Source: Microbacterium stercoris
Lineage (GTDB): Bacteria; Actinomycetota; Actinomycetes; Actinomycetales; Microbacteriaceae
NCBI RefSeq assembly: GCF_017592545.1
Contig: NZ_JAGFOA010000004.1
Location: 372,001-436,000 of the forward strand
Length of the DNA: 64,000 bases
Reading direction: 5' to 3'
In this document: positions 24,375-38,104 of the stretch, piece after piece
How the letters are laid out: each line of letters begins with the position of its first letter
Position numbering within the stretch: the first letter of the stretch is position 1
Program-made: the position numbers and the translations under genes
Notes under the pieces: model-generated
Database searches by the model: none
What the model saw: only the letters and a program-made list of their open reading frames with translations
Told to the model about the DNA's origin: nothing

Positions 24375-25298
24375 TCAGCGCCCGGAAGCATGTGCCAAGT
24401 CTACGACCTGCTGCGCGGCCGTGGCGACGTCCTCGTTCACGATGTGGAAGTCGAACTCGCTCTGGGCCGCGAGCTCCACGCGCGCCGTGCGCAGTCGTCG
24501 CGCCCGTTCCTCCTCGTCCTCGGTGCCGCGGCCCACCAGACGGGAGACGAGCTCGTCCCAGCTCGGCGGGAGCAGGAACACCAGCGACGCACGCGGATCG
24601 GCCGCGCGCACCTGACGCGCGCCCTGCAGATCGATCTCGAGCAGCACCGTGCGGCCCTCGGCCAGCGCCTTCTCGATCGGTCCGCGCGGAGTGCCGTAAC
24701 GATACTTGTTGTGCACAACGGCATGCTCGAGCAGCTCGTCCTCCGCGAGCATGCGGTCGAACTCCGCATCGTCCACAAAGTAGTAATGCACCCCGTCGAT
24801 CTCGCCGGGTCGAGCAGGACGCGTGGTCGCCGACACCGACACCAGGATGTCGGGGTTGTCCTCACGGATCTTCGCCGACACGGTGCCCTTGCCGACCGCG
24901 GTCGGCCCCGCGAGCACCAGCAGGCGGCTGCGCCCCGGGCGTGCGACCGGCTCCGGCATCCGTCCGTCGAGCCACGCCTCGAGCGCGGCGCGCTGCCGGC
25001 TGCCCAGGCCGCCGAGGCGTTTGACCGGCGAGATGCCGAGCTCGGCGAGGATGCGGTCGCGCTTGCCTTCGCCGATGGCGGGAAGGGACGTGAGGAAATC
25101 GGGTACACGCATCGTGCCCGCCGGCGATGCCGGGTCAGCCACAGCGCGACGCAGCACCTCCTGGGGGCTGACGACGCGCGTGCCGAGATCGCGCTTGAGC
25201 GCGGCGCGCGCTCGGCGGGCGGCCACGGCGCGGCGGGATGCCGCGGCGCGGTCCACCTCGGGCGGGCGCTGTGAAGGCGGGGTGACGGCCTCAGACAT
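24375..25298 (-). CDS. gmk: mIHF-guanylate kinase fusion
   Basis: Phosphorylates GMP to GDP. At 307 residues it is about 100 longer than usual Gmk. Residues about 15-110 match the mycobacterial integration host factor: [13 protein letters not shown], then [20 protein letters not shown] and the helix-hairpin-helix-like [18 protein letters not shown]. The kinase begins near 124 with P-loop GPTAVGKGT (131-139), followed by [13 protein letters not shown] and EIDLQGA. In M. tuberculosis mihF and gmk are separate adjacent genes; here one frame runs through both. The ATG has GGGGAG upstream and overlaps the pyrF stop by 8 bp. An internal start that also yields kinase alone is possible but not visible. 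Confidence 0.93.
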   Translation of the reverse strand: MSEAVTPPSQRPPEVDRAAASRRAVAARRARAALKRDLGTRVVSPQEVLRRAVADPASPAGTMRVPDFLTSLPAIGEGKRDRILAELGISPVKRLGGLGSRQRAALEAWLDGRMPEPVARPGRSRLLVLAGPTAVGKGTVSAKIREDNPDILVSVSATTRPARPGEIDGVHYYFVDDAEFDRMLAEDELLEHAVVHNKYRYGTPRGPIEKALAEGRTVLLEIDLQGARQVRAADPRASLVFLLPPSWDELVSRLVGRGTEDEEERARRLRTARVELAAQSEFDFHIVNEDVATAAQQVVDLAHASGR

Positions 25299-26144
25299 GC
25301 GAACTCCCCTCGCGGACGGCGGGATACGCCGCGGCGGCTGCGGCGATCGCGGGTGCGATGCCATCCGGCCCGGCGGACAAGACGCTGCGACTCTCGCTGG
25401 CGACGACGGCCGGGGCCATCTCGCCGTAGACCGCGACCAGCTGGTCGGGACGCGCTCCCTGGTGCCCGAAGCCTGGCGCGAGGATCGGGGCGAACGGCAT
25501 GAACGGCGTCAGACCCGCCTGCGCCCAATCGACCGTCGCGCCGATGACGAAGCCGAGGCTCCCCCACTCGCCTTCCGCGGCATCCTGGGCGTTGCGCGCC
25601 GACACCTGCGAGATCACATCGGCGGACACGGTCGATCCCGTGGACGTCGTCGAGCGCTGCAGGCCGGTGGCCTCCGGGTTGCTGGTGGCGGCCAGGACGA
25701 ATGCGCCCTTGCCGTGCTCCCGCGCGATGTCGAAGGTGCCCGAGAGCGCGCCCACGCCGAGGTACGGGCTCACGGTCAGCGCGTCGGCTTCGAGCGGCGA
25801 GCCCGGGGTCAGCCAGGCCGCCGCATACGCGTCCATCGTCGAGCCGATGTCGCCGCGCTTCGCGTCGGCGATCACCAGGATGCCCGCCGCGCGCGCGGAC
25901 GCGAGCACCTCCTCGAGAGCCGCGATGCCGGCCGACCCGAATCGCTCGAAGAAGGACACCTGCGGCTTCAGGAAGCCGACCCGCCCCGCGCCTGCCTCAA
26001 CGACACGCAGGCCGAACTCGCGCACGCCAGCCGCGTCGGCGCTCAGCCCCCACGACGCCAGAAGAGGCTCGTGAGGGTCGATGCCGACGCAGAGGTGCCC
26101 GTGCCGCGCGATGGCGGCACGGGCGCGCTCTCCGAACGAGTGGG

Positions 26145-26148
<4 letters not shown>
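25291..26148 (-). CDS. pyrF: Orotidine-5'-phosphate decarboxylase (type 2)
   Basis: Last step of UMP synthesis. The 285 residues are the longer type 2 form of actinobacteria and some others. The catalytic motif is [10 protein letters not shown] with K97 and D100, and [10 protein letters not shown] provides the N-terminal aspartate. The GTG start overlaps the carB stop (GTGA), and its own stop overlaps the gmk start. Confidence 0.96.
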
Positions 26149-29439
<3,291 letters not shown>

Positions 29440-29447
<8 letters not shown>

Positions 29448-30594
29448 TCGAGTCCTTCTTGCTGATGTGGTCGACCACCATGTCCTTGAAGCGGTCGAAG
29501 AGATAGTTGGCGTCGTTCGGTCCGCCGGCGGCCTCGGGGTGGTACTGCACCGAGAAGGCGGGGATGTCGAGGGCGCGCAGGCCCTCCACGACGTTGTCGT
29601 TGAGACCCACGTGGCTGACCTCGGCGCGGCCGAAGTCGGTGTCGAACTCGCCCTCGACGGGCGCGTCGACTGCGAAGCCGTGGTTGTGGGCGGTGATCTC
29701 GACCCGTCCCGTGAGCTTGTCGCGCACCGGCTGGTTGATGCCGCGGTGGCCGAAGGGCAGCTTGTAGGTGCCGAGGCCCAGGGCACGACCCAGCAGCTGG
29801 TTGCCGAAGCAGATGCCGAAGAAGGGCAGACCCTCCGACAGCACGCCGCGCAGCAGGTCGACGTGGGCGGCCGAGGCCGCAGGATCGCCGGGTCCGTTCG
29901 AGTAGAAGACCGCGACCGGCTCGATCGCCTGGATCTCCTCGAGCGTCACGGACTGGGGAAGCACATGCACCTCGAAGCCGCGGCGGGCGAGGTTGTTGAC
30001 GGTCGCCTGCTTGATGCCGAGATCGATGACGGCGAGGTTGCCGATCTTCTCGCCCTCAGCAGGAGTGACCGCGGCGACATCCACCGAGACCTCTCCGGAC
30101 AGGTTCTGGCCCGTCATCTGCGGGGCCTCCTGCACGATGCGCAGCTGCTCGTCGGCGTCGATCGCCGCGGCTTCGCCCGAGAACACACCACCGCGCATGG
30201 AGCCCGCCGAGCGGATGTGCCGCGTGATGGCGCGCGTGTCGATGCCCGAGATGCCGACGATGCCGTCGCGCTCGAGCGCGTCGTCGAGCGACTCCTCCGC
30301 GCGCCAGTTCGACACGACGCGCGAGGGGTCGCGCACGATGTAGCCGGCGACCCAGACGCGCCGCGACTCCGGATCCTCGGTGTTGACGCCCGTGTTGCCG
30401 ATGTGCGGCGCAGTCTGCAGCACGATCTGGCCGGCGTAGGACGGGTCGGTGAGGGTCTCCTGGTAGCCGGTCATGCCGGTCGTGAAGACCACCTCTCCGA
30501 GGGTGGTGCCGACGGCGCCGTAGGCGTTGCCGACATAGCGCGTGCCGTCTTCGAGGACGAGGACCGCGGGATCGCGGTCGAGGAGCGATGTCAT
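29440..30594 (-). CDS. carA: Carbamoyl phosphate synthase small subunit
   Basis: Glutaminase subunit that supplies ammonia to CarB through a tunnel. The 384 residues have an N-terminal CarA domain ([34 protein letters not shown]) and a C-terminal class I amidotransferase domain with nucleophile C262 in [12 protein letters not shown] and the His/Glu pair in [11 protein letters not shown]. The ATG overlaps the stop of the PH-like gene (ATGA). Confidence 0.98.
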
Positions 30595-31103
30595 CGCTGT
30601 GCTCCCATCTGGGTGGAATCGTGAGAAGTCAGGAGGGGCAGGATCTCGGCGACGAGCGCATCGGGATCCGCGTCCTGCAGACGTACGTAGGTGTCGCAGA
30701 CCGTGTCGTCGTCGGGGGCCCATGCCAGCAGCACGAGTCCGTCGCCGTCGACGACGCGGTCGATGGTCCAGGTCGCGCGTCCGGCGCCGCGCAGGCGCTC
30801 GGACGCGATGAACACGGTGGGCGCTCCGGGCAGGTCGAGGGCGACGCCCTCGTCGGTGACGCTCACCGAGACCCGTGAGCGGAACGAGAGGGGCTGGACG
30901 TTCAGTCGCTCCAGCGGCTCGCAGTGACGCGTGGTCGCCACGTAGAGGCCCTCGAACGATGCGCGGATCGCCCCGCGCACCGGGCCGACGGGGGCCACGA
31001 CAGCCGCGTCGCGCCGTGCGCGCCGCCGCCAGCCCCACGCCATCAGCGCGAGACCCACCACGGCGAGCAGGGCGAAGAGCAGGGCGGCGATCTCCTGTGT
31101 CAT
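30591..31103 (-). CDS. Membrane-anchored PH-like domain protein
   Basis: A 170-residue protein with one N-terminal membrane span (about residues 6-24: [19 protein letters not shown]), a stop-transfer RRRARR, and a soluble C-terminal domain that resembles the PH-like domain proteins found between pyrC and carA in actinobacterial pyr operons. Its function is unknown to me. Overlaps at both ends (TGATG with pyrC, ATGA with carA) tie its translation to pyrimidine synthesis. No catalytic motif is visible. Confidence 0.8.
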   Translation of the reverse strand: MTQEIAALLFALLAVVGLALMAWGWRRRARRDAAVVAPVGPVRGAIRASFEGLYVATTRHCEPLERLNVQPLSFRSRVSVSVTDEGVALDLPGAPTVFIASERLRGAGRATWTIDRVVDGDGLVLLAWAPDDDTVCDTYVRLQDADPDALVAEILPLLTSHDSTQMGAQR

Positions 31104-32404
31104 CAGCGCACCAGCTCCACGAGCGCCCCGTCGGCGACCGTCGCGTAGCCACGGTGGATCGTCCACTGCACTCGGCCAGGGAGGTCGCGCCCGAGGTAGG
31201 GCGAGTTCTCACTGCGCCCGTGCAGGTCGTCCCGCGTGAAGACGCCGGCGACCGAGGGGTCGTACAGGGCCAGCTCGGCGGGCTGACCCGCCTCGAGGCG
31301 GGTGCCGTGACCGGCCAGGCGGCCGATGCGAGCCGGGGTGTACGACATGATCCGCGCCACGTCGGCCCAGTCGATGAGCCCGGTCTCGACCATGGACTGG
31401 TGGACGACGCGGAGGGCGCTCTCGAGCCCGACCATGCCGTTGGCCGCCGCCTGCCACTCACAGGCCTTCGCCTCAGCGGGGTGCGGCGCGTGGTCGGTGG
31501 CGACGATGTCGATCGTGCCGTCGGCGAGTCCCTCCCGCACGGCCTGCACGTCCTCGGCGGTGCGCAGGGGCGGGTTGACCTTGAAGCGCGGGTCATAGTC
31601 GCGCACGAGCTCATCCGTGAGCAGCAGGTGATGCGGGGTGACCTCGGCCGTCACGTCGATGCCGCGCTTCTTGGCCCAGCGGATGATGTCCACCGATCCG
31701 GCGGTCGAGAGGTGGCACACGTGCAGGCGCGAGCCCACGTGCTCGGCGAGCAGCACGTCGCGCGCGATGATCGACTCCTCGGCGACCGCGGGCCAGCCGG
31801 CCAGGCCGAGCTCGGCGGACACGATGCCCTCGTTCATCTGCGCGCCCTCCGTGAGGCGCGGATCCTGAGCGTGCTGCGCGACGACGCCGTCGAAGGCCTT
31901 CACGTACTCGAGCGCGCGGCGCATGATCAGCGGATCGAAGACGCAGAAGCCGTCATCGGAGAACACACGGACTCGTGCGCGCGAGTCGGCCATGGCGCCG
32001 AGCTCGGCCAGGCGCTCGCCCTTCTGCCCCACCGTGACCGCGCCGATGGGCTGCACGGTGGCGTAGCCCGCCGCCTCGCCGAGTGCGAGCTCCTGCTCGA
32101 CGACGCCCGCGACATCGGCGACGGGAGACGTGTTCGGCATCGCGAAGACCGCGGTGTAGCCGCCCGCCGCCGCCGCGCGGGTGCCCGTCAGAATCGTCTC
32201 ACTGGCCTCGTACCCCGGCTCGCGCAGGTGCGTGTGCAGGTCGACGAGGCCCGGAAGGGCGATCAGGCCGTCCGCGTCGATGATGGTCGCGCCGGCGCGG
32301 GACAAGCCCGTGCCGACCTCGGCGATCACGCCGTTCTCGATGATCAGATCGGCGCGGTCCGCGCCCTCGATGGCAGCGCCGGTGATGAGGAACGTCTCGC
32401 TCAT
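31103..32404 (-). CDS. pyrC: Dihydroorotase
   Basis: Cyclises carbamoyl aspartate to dihydroorotate. The 433 residues are the class I type. Zinc-binding [10 protein letters not shown] is near residue 57, later His ligands fall in VAQHAQDP and [11 protein letters not shown], and the C-terminal metal aspartate is in ATDHAPH. A GGAGGAG precedes the ATG, which overlaps the pyrB stop (ATGA). Confidence 0.97.
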   Translation of the reverse strand: MSETFLITGAAIEGADRADLIIENGVIAEVGTGLSRAGATIIDADGLIALPGLVDLHTHLREPGYEASETILTGTRAAAAGGYTAVFAMPNTSPVADVAGVVEQELALGEAAGYATVQPIGAVTVGQKGERLAELGAMADSRARVRVFSDDGFCVFDPLIMRRALEYVKAFDGVVAQHAQDPRLTEGAQMNEGIVSAELGLAGWPAVAEESIIARDVLLAEHVGSRLHVCHLSTAGSVDIIRWAKKRGIDVTAEVTPHHLLLTDELVRDYDPRFKVNPPLRTAEDVQAVREGLADGTIDIVATDHAPHPAEAKACEWQAAANGMVGLESALRVVHQSMVETGLIDWADVARIMSYTPARIGRLAGHGTRLEAGQPAELALYDPSVAGVFTRDDLHGRSENSPYLGRDLPGRVQWTIHRGYATVADGALVELVR

Positions 32405-33366
32405 CGCTCCTCCTCCGTGGTCGAAGTGTTCTGGCCGGTCAGCAGCAGATACAGCACCGCCATCCGCACGGACACGCCGGCCTTGACCTGCTCGAGCACG
32501 GTCGAGCGGGGCGAGTCGGCGGCTTCGGCGGAGATCTCCAGGCCCCGGTTCATGGGCCCGGGGTGCATCACAATGCTACCTTCCGGAAGGCTGGCAAGGC
32601 GACGTGCGTCGAGCCCCCAGCGACGCGAATACTCCCGCTCAGAGGGGAAATACGCGGCGTTCATGCGCTCGAGCTGAATGCGGAGCATCATCAGCGCGTC
32701 AGGTTCGTCGGCGATCGCCTGGTCGAGGTCGTAGCGCACCGTCACCGGCCATGCTGAGGTGTCCTGCGGCAGGAGCGTCGGCGGGGCGACCAGCGTGACG
32801 TCAGCGCCGAGCGTGTGCAGCAGCCAGACATTCGAGCGTGCGACGCGCGAGTGGAGGATGTCGCCCACGATGGTGACGCCGAAGCCCGAGAGGTCGCGCC
32901 CTCGACTGTCTGCGCCGTAGCGGCGCTTGCGCATCGTGAAGGCGTCCAGCAGCGCCTGGGTGGGGTGCTCGTGGGTGCCGTCCCCGGCGTTGACCACGCC
33001 CGCCTCGATCCAGCCGGAGGTCGCGAGCGTGCGCGGCGCCCCCGAGGCGCCGTGGCGGATCACGACGGCATCCGCGCCCATCGCCTGAAGGGTCTGAGCC
33101 GTGTCCTGCAGGCTCTCGCCCTTGGAGACGCTGGAGCCCTTCGCCGCGAAGTTGATCACGTCCGCCGACAGGCGCTTGGCCGCCGCCTCGAACGAGATCC
33201 GCGTGCGGGTGGAGTCCTCGAAGAACAGGTTGACCACGGTCTTCCCCCGCAGCGTGGGAAGCTTCTTGACCTCGCGAGACTGGGTGTCGGCCATGTCCTC
33301 GGCGACGTCGAGGATGCGGATCGCGTCCTCGCGGCGCAGGGTGCGGGTGTCGAGCAGATGGCGCAT
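32401..33366 (-). CDS. pyrB: Aspartate carbamoyltransferase
   Basis: Joins carbamoyl phosphate and aspartate, the committed step of pyrimidine synthesis. The 321 residues include the carbamoyl-phosphate loop [13 protein letters not shown] near residue 50, the SVSKGES loop, the HPTQALLD motif and HPGPMNRG. No pyrI regulatory chain is present, so control is expected at the RNA level through PyrR. The start overlaps the pyrR stop (TGATG). Confidence 0.98.
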   Translation of the reverse strand: MRHLLDTRTLRREDAIRILDVAEDMADTQSREVKKLPTLRGKTVVNLFFEDSTRTRISFEAAAKRLSADVINFAAKGSSVSKGESLQDTAQTLQAMGADAVVIRHGASGAPRTLATSGWIEAGVVNAGDGTHEHPTQALLDAFTMRKRRYGADSRGRDLSGFGVTIVGDILHSRVARSNVWLLHTLGADVTLVAPPTLLPQDTSAWPVTVRYDLDQAIADEPDALMMLRIQLERMNAAYFPSEREYSRRWGLDARRLASLPEGSIVMHPGPMNRGLEISAEAADSPRSTVLEQVKAGVSVRMAVLYLLLTGQNTSTTEEER

Positions 33367-33929
33367 CAGGCCGCGTCCCCTTCGTTCGTCGGGCCCTCGA
33401 TCGTGACCTCGTCGACACCGCCGTCGACCTCGGAGAGGCGCACGTTGACACGCTCCGACCGCGCAGAGGGGAGGTTCTTGCCGACGAAGTCGGGCCGGAT
33501 CGGCAGTTCGCGGTGGCCTCGGTCGACGAGGATGGCGAGTCGCACGGCGGCCGGGCGGCCGATGTCGTTCAGCGCGTCGAGCGCGGCCCGGATGCTGCGA
33601 CCCGAGAACAGCACGTCATCGACCAGGACGACCACCTTGCCGTCGATCCCGCCCGCGGGAATGGCCGTCGGGCTGGGCGTGCGCGTGGGGTGCTTGGCCA
33701 GGTCGTCGCGGTACATCGTGACATCGAGCGACCCCGCGGGCACCGCCGCGCCTCCGAAACGCTCGATGAGCGTGGACAGGCGCTGAGCGAGGTTGACGCC
33801 GCGAGTGGGGATGCCGAGCAGAATCAGATCATCCGCGCCCCTGTTGGACTCGAGGATCTCGTGTGCGATCCGAGTCAGAGCGCGTGCGATGTCGGCGTCA
33901 TGCAGCACAGTCCGTCTGGGCGTGCTCAT
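33366..33929 (-). CDS. pyrR: Bifunctional pyr operon regulator / uracil phosphoribosyltransferase
   Basis: Binds pyr mRNA in response to UMP and also carries a PRTase fold. The 187 residues show [20 protein letters not shown] at the N-terminus and the PRPP motif [18 protein letters not shown] near residue 105. It is first in the pyrR-B-C-PH-carAB-F-gmk operon. Its ribosome site is close to a hairpin that looks like a PyrR binding site, suggesting autoregulation at translation as reported for mycobacteria. Confidence 0.96.
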   Translation of the reverse strand: MSTPRRTVLHDADIARALTRIAHEILESNRGADDLILLGIPTRGVNLAQRLSTLIERFGGAAVPAGSLDVTMYRDDLAKHPTRTPSPTAIPAGGIDGKVVVLVDDVLFSGRSIRAALDALNDIGRPAAVRLAILVDRGHRELPIRPDFVGKNLPSARSERVNVRLSEVDGGVDEVTIEGPTNEGDAA

Positions 33930-33945
33930 CGGCCTTCTCCTTTCT

Positions 33946-33961
33946 CCGCCTCACAGGACGG
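33946..33961 (-). promoter_or_regulatory. PyrR-binding RNA hairpin in the pyr leader
   Basis: In the minus-strand RNA, CCGTCC-TGTGA-GGCGG forms a 5-bp stem with one bulged base and a pentaloop, followed at once by GAGAAAGGAGAAGG, the pyrR ribosome site. The TCC..GUGAGGC core resembles the PyrR consensus of Bacillus leaders (UCCAGAGAGGC). With no terminator in the short leader, binding would act by blocking the ribosome. Confidence 0.65.
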
Positions 33962-33984
33962 TGTTAAAAGGTGCAGGTGATCCC

Positions 33985-33990
33985 ATCATA
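33985..33990 (-). promoter_or_regulatory. Predicted -10 box of the pyr operon
   Basis: TATGAT on the minus strand, about 56 nt upstream of the pyrR ATG. It would give a leader of roughly 45-50 nt containing the PyrR-type hairpin. The -35 region is not recognisable. Confidence 0.55.
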
Positions 33991-34000
33991 CCGGCCCGCA

Positions 34001-34044
34001 GACGCGGAACGGGCCGGACCCCGAAGGATCCGACCCGTTCCGCT
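34001..34044 (-). terminator. Terminator after nusB
   Basis: Strong hairpin between nusB and the pyr promoter: outer 10-bp stem GCGGAACGGG/CCCGTTCCGC with a largely paired inner part. It isolates the pyr operon from the efp-nusB transcript. No long T-run follows. Confidence 0.7.
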
Positions 34045-34050
34045 GAGACC

Positions 34051-34461
34051 TCAGCTGGAGCGCGAGATGCGCGCGAGCACTCCGTGCACGAATGCCCCCG
34101 AGTCGTCGGTGGAGAACTCCTTGGCGAGCTCCACCGCCTCGTCGATCGCCACCGCGGTGGGGACGTCGGGATTGTGCAGGATCTCCCACGTCGCGATGCG
34201 CAGAAGCGCCCGGTCGACGGCCGGCATGCGGTCGATCTTCCAGTCGCGGCTGTGCGTGGAGATCTGCTCGTCGATCTCCTCGGCCGCGTCGATGACGCCG
34301 TCCACGATCTCACGGGCATAGAGCCAGGAGGCCTGGCGGGCGGGCTCGGACGAGGCGCGCTTCGCCTCGGCCGCCAGGGCGACCGAGAGGTCGTCGCCGC
34401 GCACGTCCGCGGAGAACAGGATGTCGAGGGCGCGCTTGCGCGCCTTGGTGCGGGCGCTCAC
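34051..34461 (-). CDS. nusB: Transcription antitermination factor NusB
   Basis: Binds boxA RNA with S10 (NusE) during rRNA antitermination. The 136-residue all-helical protein begins RTKARKRALDILFSADVRG and ends with the LAKEFSTDDSGAFVHGVLARI helix typical of NusB. The GTG start is 4 nt after the efp stop, so the two are co-transcribed. A hairpin follows. Confidence 0.96.
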   Translation of the reverse strand: MSARTKARKRALDILFSADVRGDDLSVALAAEAKRASSEPARQASWLYAREIVDGVIDAAEEIDEQISTHSRDWKIDRMPAVDRALLRIATWEILHNPDVPTAVAIDEAVELAKEFSTDDSGAFVHGVLARISRSS

Positions 34462-34465
34462 GCGC

Positions 34466-35026
34466 TCACTTCTCGCGGCCGAGGTACTCGCCGGTGCGCG
34501 TGTCGACCTTGATGCGGGTGCCCTGCTCGAGGAACAGCGGGACCTGGATCTCGGCGCCGGTCTCGAGGGTGGCGGGCTTCGTGCCGGCCGACGAGCGGTC
34601 GCCCTGCAGGCCCGGCTCGGTGTAGGTCACCTCGAGGATCACCGAGGCGGGAAGATCGACGTACAGCGGCGTGCCGTCGTGCAGCGCGATCGTCACCTCC
34701 TGGTTCTCGAGGAGGTAGTTCGCGCCGTCGCCGACCGTCGCGGCCGCGACGTTGATCTGGTCGTAGTCCTTCTGGTCCATGAAGACGAAGTTCTCGCCGT
34801 CGTTGTACAGGTAGGTGTAGTCGCGGCGGTCGACGTTCTGGATGTCCACCTTCGCGCCGGCGTTGAACGTGCGGTCGACGACCTTGCCCGACACGACGTT
34901 CTTGAGCTTGGTGCGAACGAACGCGCCGCCCTTGCCCGGCTTGACGTGCTGGAACTCCACGACGCTCCAGAGCTGGGAGTCGATGCTGAGCACGACGCCG
35001 TTCTTGATGTCTGCGGTGGATGCCAT
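34466..35026 (-). CDS. efp: Elongation factor P
   Basis: Relieves ribosome stalling at polyproline stretches. The 186 residues form the three beta-domains of EF-P. The tip loop is KPGKGGAF with K32 at the position that is modified in many species. The C-terminal signature appears as [40 protein letters not shown] box about 75 nt upstream probably drives efp-nusB. Confidence 0.97.
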   Translation of the reverse strand: MASTADIKNGVVLSIDSQLWSVVEFQHVKPGKGGAFVRTKLKNVVSGKVVDRTFNAGAKVDIQNVDRRDYTYLYNDGENFVFMDQKDYDQINVAAATVGDGANYLLENQEVTIALHDGTPLYVDLPASVILEVTYTEPGLQGDRSSAGTKPATLETGAEIQVPLFLEQGTRIKVDTRTGEYLGREK

Positions 35027-35099
35027 GGTGGGTTCCCGTTTCGTTCGATTGAGTCGCGCTGATCGCGCGCAAGTACGTGGCCGTTGAGGCCGAGAGCCG

Positions 35100-35105
35100 A
35101 TCTTA
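35100..35105 (-). promoter_or_regulatory. Predicted -10 box of efp-nusB
   Basis: TAAGAT on the minus strand in the 114-bp gap between aroB and efp, leaving a leader of about 67 nt. No convincing -35 is seen. Confidence 0.45.
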
Positions 35106-35140
35106 GCGTGTCGGGTTGCGGCTCTCCCTGGAGACGCGCC

Positions 35141-36268
35141 TCAGGGGCGGCCGGTGCGGATGAAGCGCCCCTCCTCCTCGGCGCCCACCTCCTGATAGGC
35201 GGCGAAGAGCAGCGACTCGTCCGGGGCCTGGAGCACCGTCGGCTTTGCGATGTCGTCGAGGAGGATGAAGCGCAGCATCCCCCCGCGGGCCTTCTTGTCG
35301 CGCTGCATGGTGGCCAGCAGGGTCTGCCACGCACCGAGGCGGTAGGTGGTCGGCAGCCCGAGCAGTTCGAGCACGCGGCGGTGCCGGTCGACGGCCTCGT
35401 CCGACAGGCGGCCCGCCAGGCGCGACAGCTCGGCGGCGTACATCATGCCCACCGAGACCGCGGCCCCGTGGCGCCAGCGGTAGCGCTCCGCGTGCTCGAT
35501 CGCGTGGGCCAGGGTGTGTCCGTAGTTGAGGATCTCCCGGAGTCCCGCTTCGCGGAAGTCCTCCCCCACGACATCCGCCTTCATCTGAATGGCGAGTTCG
35601 ATGCAGCGGCGGAACTCGGGCGTGCTCACGTCGATCGCCTTGGCCGGATCGGCCTCGACGATGTCGAGGATCTCGGGGTACTTGATGAAGCCCGCCTTGA
35701 CGACCTCCGCGAAGCCCGCGAGGGCCTCGTTCTCGGGCAGTGTCCGCAGCAGATCCAGGTCGCAGATGACCGCGCGAGGCGCCCAGAAGGCCCCGACGAG
35801 GTTCTTGCCTTCGGCGGTGTTCACCCCGGTCTTGCCGCCGACGGCCGCATCCACCATGCCGAGCACGGTGGTGGGGACCTGCACGATCTCGACGCCGCGC
35901 AGCCAGCTGGCCGCGACGAAGCCCGCGAGATCGGTCACCGCACCGCCTCCGAAGCCGACGATCGCATCGGTGCGCGTGAAATCGGCCTGGCCCAGGATCT
36001 GCCAGCAGAACGCCGCCACCTCGATGCGCTTGCCTGCCTCCGCGTCGGGCACTTCCGCGAGCAGCACATCCCGGGTGCCGTCAGCCATCAGCGCTTCGCG
36101 CAGCTCGGCTGCCTGCGCGCCGAGGGTCGGCGGGTGGACGACAAGCACCTTGCGCGCCGCGGACGGCAGAGCCGCGGCGACGCGCGACACCACACCGTGG
36201 CCGACGGTGATGTCGTAGCCGGGCGTGCCCTTGACGTGGATGACGGTCTCGGTGGTCTCAGCGCTCAT
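35141..36268 (-). CDS. aroB: 3-dehydroquinate synthase
   Basis: Second shikimate step, DAHP to 3-dehydroquinate, needing NAD and a divalent metal. The 375 residues include the NAD loop GGGAVTDLAGFVAASWLRG, VPTTVLGMVDAAVGGKTGVN with the active-site lysine, and the metal histidines in NYGHTLAHAIEH. The start overlaps the aroK end by 11 bp, with AAGGAG upstream. Confidence 0.97.
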   Translation of the reverse strand: MSAETTETVIHVKGTPGYDITVGHGVVSRVAAALPSAARKVLVVHPPTLGAQAAELREALMADGTRDVLLAEVPDAEAGKRIEVAAFCWQILGQADFTRTDAIVGFGGGAVTDLAGFVAASWLRGVEIVQVPTTVLGMVDAAVGGKTGVNTAEGKNLVGAFWAPRAVICDLDLLRTLPENEALAGFAEVVKAGFIKYPEILDIVEADPAKAIDVSTPEFRRCIELAIQMKADVVGEDFREAGLREILNYGHTLAHAIEHAERYRWRHGAAVSVGMMYAAELSRLAGRLSDEAVDRHRRVLELLGLPTTYRLGAWQTLLATMQRDKKARGGMLRFILLDDIAKPTVLQAPDESLLFAAYQEVGAEEEGRFIRTGRP

Positions 36269-36896
36269 CGTCGCTCTCCTTCTCGTCCTGGGGGTCGTCG
36301 TCCGTGTCCTCCGCGCCCGTCTGCTCCGCCGGCGCGGCCGATGCGGCGGCGTAGTCCGGGTCTTCGGTGCGCACCCACTCCGCGATCGCCTTCACGACGT
36401 CGGAGAGCGGACCGTGGGACGTGTCGAACGTCGCGTCCGCGACGTCGCGATAGATCGGATCCCGCGCGTCGCGGATCCGGATCCACGCGTCGACCGGATC
36501 GTCATCGGTGTTGAGCAGCGGACGCTTCTGGTTGCGGATGCGAGCCGCGACCACCTCTGCGTCGACCGTGAGCAGCGCCACGTGGTGTGCGCGCAGCGCG
36601 TCACGTGTGCCGGGGTGCAGCGGTGCCCCACCGCCCAGGGCGACGACACCGCCGTGGGCGATCGCCTCGAGCACCGCGCGGTGCTCGAGGTCGCGGAAGT
36701 GCGGCTCGCCGTGCTCGGCGAAGATCTCGGTGATCGGGCCGTGCTCGCGCACGATCAGGCTGTCGGTATCGCGGAAGGTCACGCCGAGCGTCTTGGCGAG
36801 GCGGCGGCCGATGCTCGACTTGCCCGCCCCCATGGGTCCGACGAGCACAACCGCCCGCAGCGCCCGTGGCCCCTCCGCGTCAGTGGGCGAGGTCAT
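36258..36896 (-). CDS. aroK: Shikimate kinase
   Basis: Phosphorylates shikimate at the 3-OH. The P-loop GPMGAGKS spans residues 20-27, the DTDSLI Walker-like acidic pair is near 45, and the shikimate-binding GGGAPLH loop is near 90. The lid RPLLNTDD follows. The 212 residues exceed the usual 170 because of a C-terminal acidic, disordered tail (Asp/Glu-rich, about 35 residues). The ATG lies inside the end of aroC (17-bp overlap). Confidence 0.95.
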   Translation of the reverse strand: MTSPTDAEGPRALRAVVLVGPMGAGKSSIGRRLAKTLGVTFRDTDSLIVREHGPITEIFAEHGEPHFRDLEHRAVLEAIAHGGVVALGGGAPLHPGTRDALRAHHVALLTVDAEVVAARIRNQKRPLLNTDDDPVDAWIRIRDARDPIYRDVADATFDTSHGPLSDVVKAIAEWVRTEDPDYAAASAAPAEQTGAEDTDDDPQDEKESDDER

Positions 36897-38100
36897 GCAG
36901 ATCGACCGGCTCCGCGGTTGTGCGCAGGCTCTCGTCGATCGCGGCGAGGTACGACTCGAGGTTGCGTCGCGTCTCCTTGACGGAGTCGCCGCCGAACTTC
37001 TCGAGCACGGCTTCCGCGAGCGTGACGGCGACCATCGCCTCGGCCACGACCCCCGCGGCGGGGACGGCACAGACGTCCGAACGCTGGTGGTGCGCACCGG
37101 CGGTCTCGCCCGTGGCGACATCGACCGTGCGCAGCGAGTGGGGCACGGTCGCGATCGGCTTCATGCCGGCACGCACCCGCAGGACCGTGCCGGTGGACAT
37201 GCCGCCCTCGATGCCACCCGCGCGGTCTGTGCCGCGCGCGATGCCGTTTTCCGTGGCGAAGAGCTCGTCATGCGCGACCGAGCCGCGCCGACGGGTGGTC
37301 TCGAAGCCGTCACCGACCTCGACGCCCTTGATCGCCTGGATGCTCATCAGGGCCTGCGCGAGCTTCCCGTCGAGACGACGGTCGTAGTGCACGTGAGAGC
37401 CGAGCCCCGGCGGAAGGCCGTAGACGAGCACCTCCACGATGCCGCCGACGGTGTCGCCGTCCTTCTTCGTCTCGTCGACCTCCGCCACCATCAGCGCCGA
37501 GGTCTCCGCGTGGAAGCAGCGCAGCGGATCCGCATCGAGCGCGTCGACGTCGTCGGGCGTGGGCAGCGGTGCGCCCTCGGGCACGCGCACCGGTCCGATC
37601 GACAGCGTGTGACTCACGAGACGGATGCCGAGCTCGCCGAGGAACGAGCGCGCGACGGCACCGAGCGCGACCCGCGCCGCGGTCTCCCGGGCACTCGCAC
37701 GCTCGAGGATCGGGCGCGCCTCGTCGAAGTCGTACTTCTGCATGCCCACGAGGTCCGCGTGACCGGGGCGGGGACGGGTCAGCGCGGCGCCGCGTCCGCG
37801 CGACTTCTCGGTGAGCTCGGACGGCGCCGCGCTCATCACCTCGGTCCACTTGGGCCACTCGGTGTTGCCGATGCGCAGGGCCACGGGGCTGCCGAGCGAC
37901 AGCCCGTGACGGACGCCGCCGGAGATCGTGAGCTCGTCCTGCTCGAACTTCATGCGCGATCCCCGGCCGTAGCCGAGCTTGCGGCGCTGGAGGTCGGCCT
38001 GGATGTCCTCGGCGAGGATGGGCACGCCCGAGGGCAGACCCTCCATGACGGCGATCAGTTCGGGGCCGTGCGATTCGCCGGCTGTGAGCACGCGGAGCAT
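36880..38100 (-). CDS. aroC: Chorismate synthase
   Basis: Converts EPSP to chorismate with reduced FMN. The 406 residues start [21 protein letters not shown], the standard signature. The [24 protein letters not shown] and [17 protein letters not shown] motifs and the C-terminal [17 protein letters not shown] all match. It lies between aroE and aroK in one shikimate cluster; aroA and aroQ are not here. Confidence 0.98.
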   Translation of the reverse strand: MLRVLTAGESHGPELIAVMEGLPSGVPILAEDIQADLQRRKLGYGRGSRMKFEQDELTISGGVRHGLSLGSPVALRIGNTEWPKWTEVMSAAPSELTEKSRGRGAALTRPRPGHADLVGMQKYDFDEARPILERASARETAARVALGAVARSFLGELGIRLVSHTLSIGPVRVPEGAPLPTPDDVDALDADPLRCFHAETSALMVAEVDETKKDGDTVGGIVEVLVYGLPPGLGSHVHYDRRLDGKLAQALMSIQAIKGVEVGDGFETTRRRGSVAHDELFATENGIARGTDRAGGIEGGMSTGTVLRVRAGMKPIATVPHSLRTVDVATGETAGAHHQRSDVCAVPAAGVVAEAMVAVTLAEAVLEKFGGDSVKETRRNLESYLAAIDESLRTTAEPVDLHDLAH

Positions 38101-38104
38101 TGCT

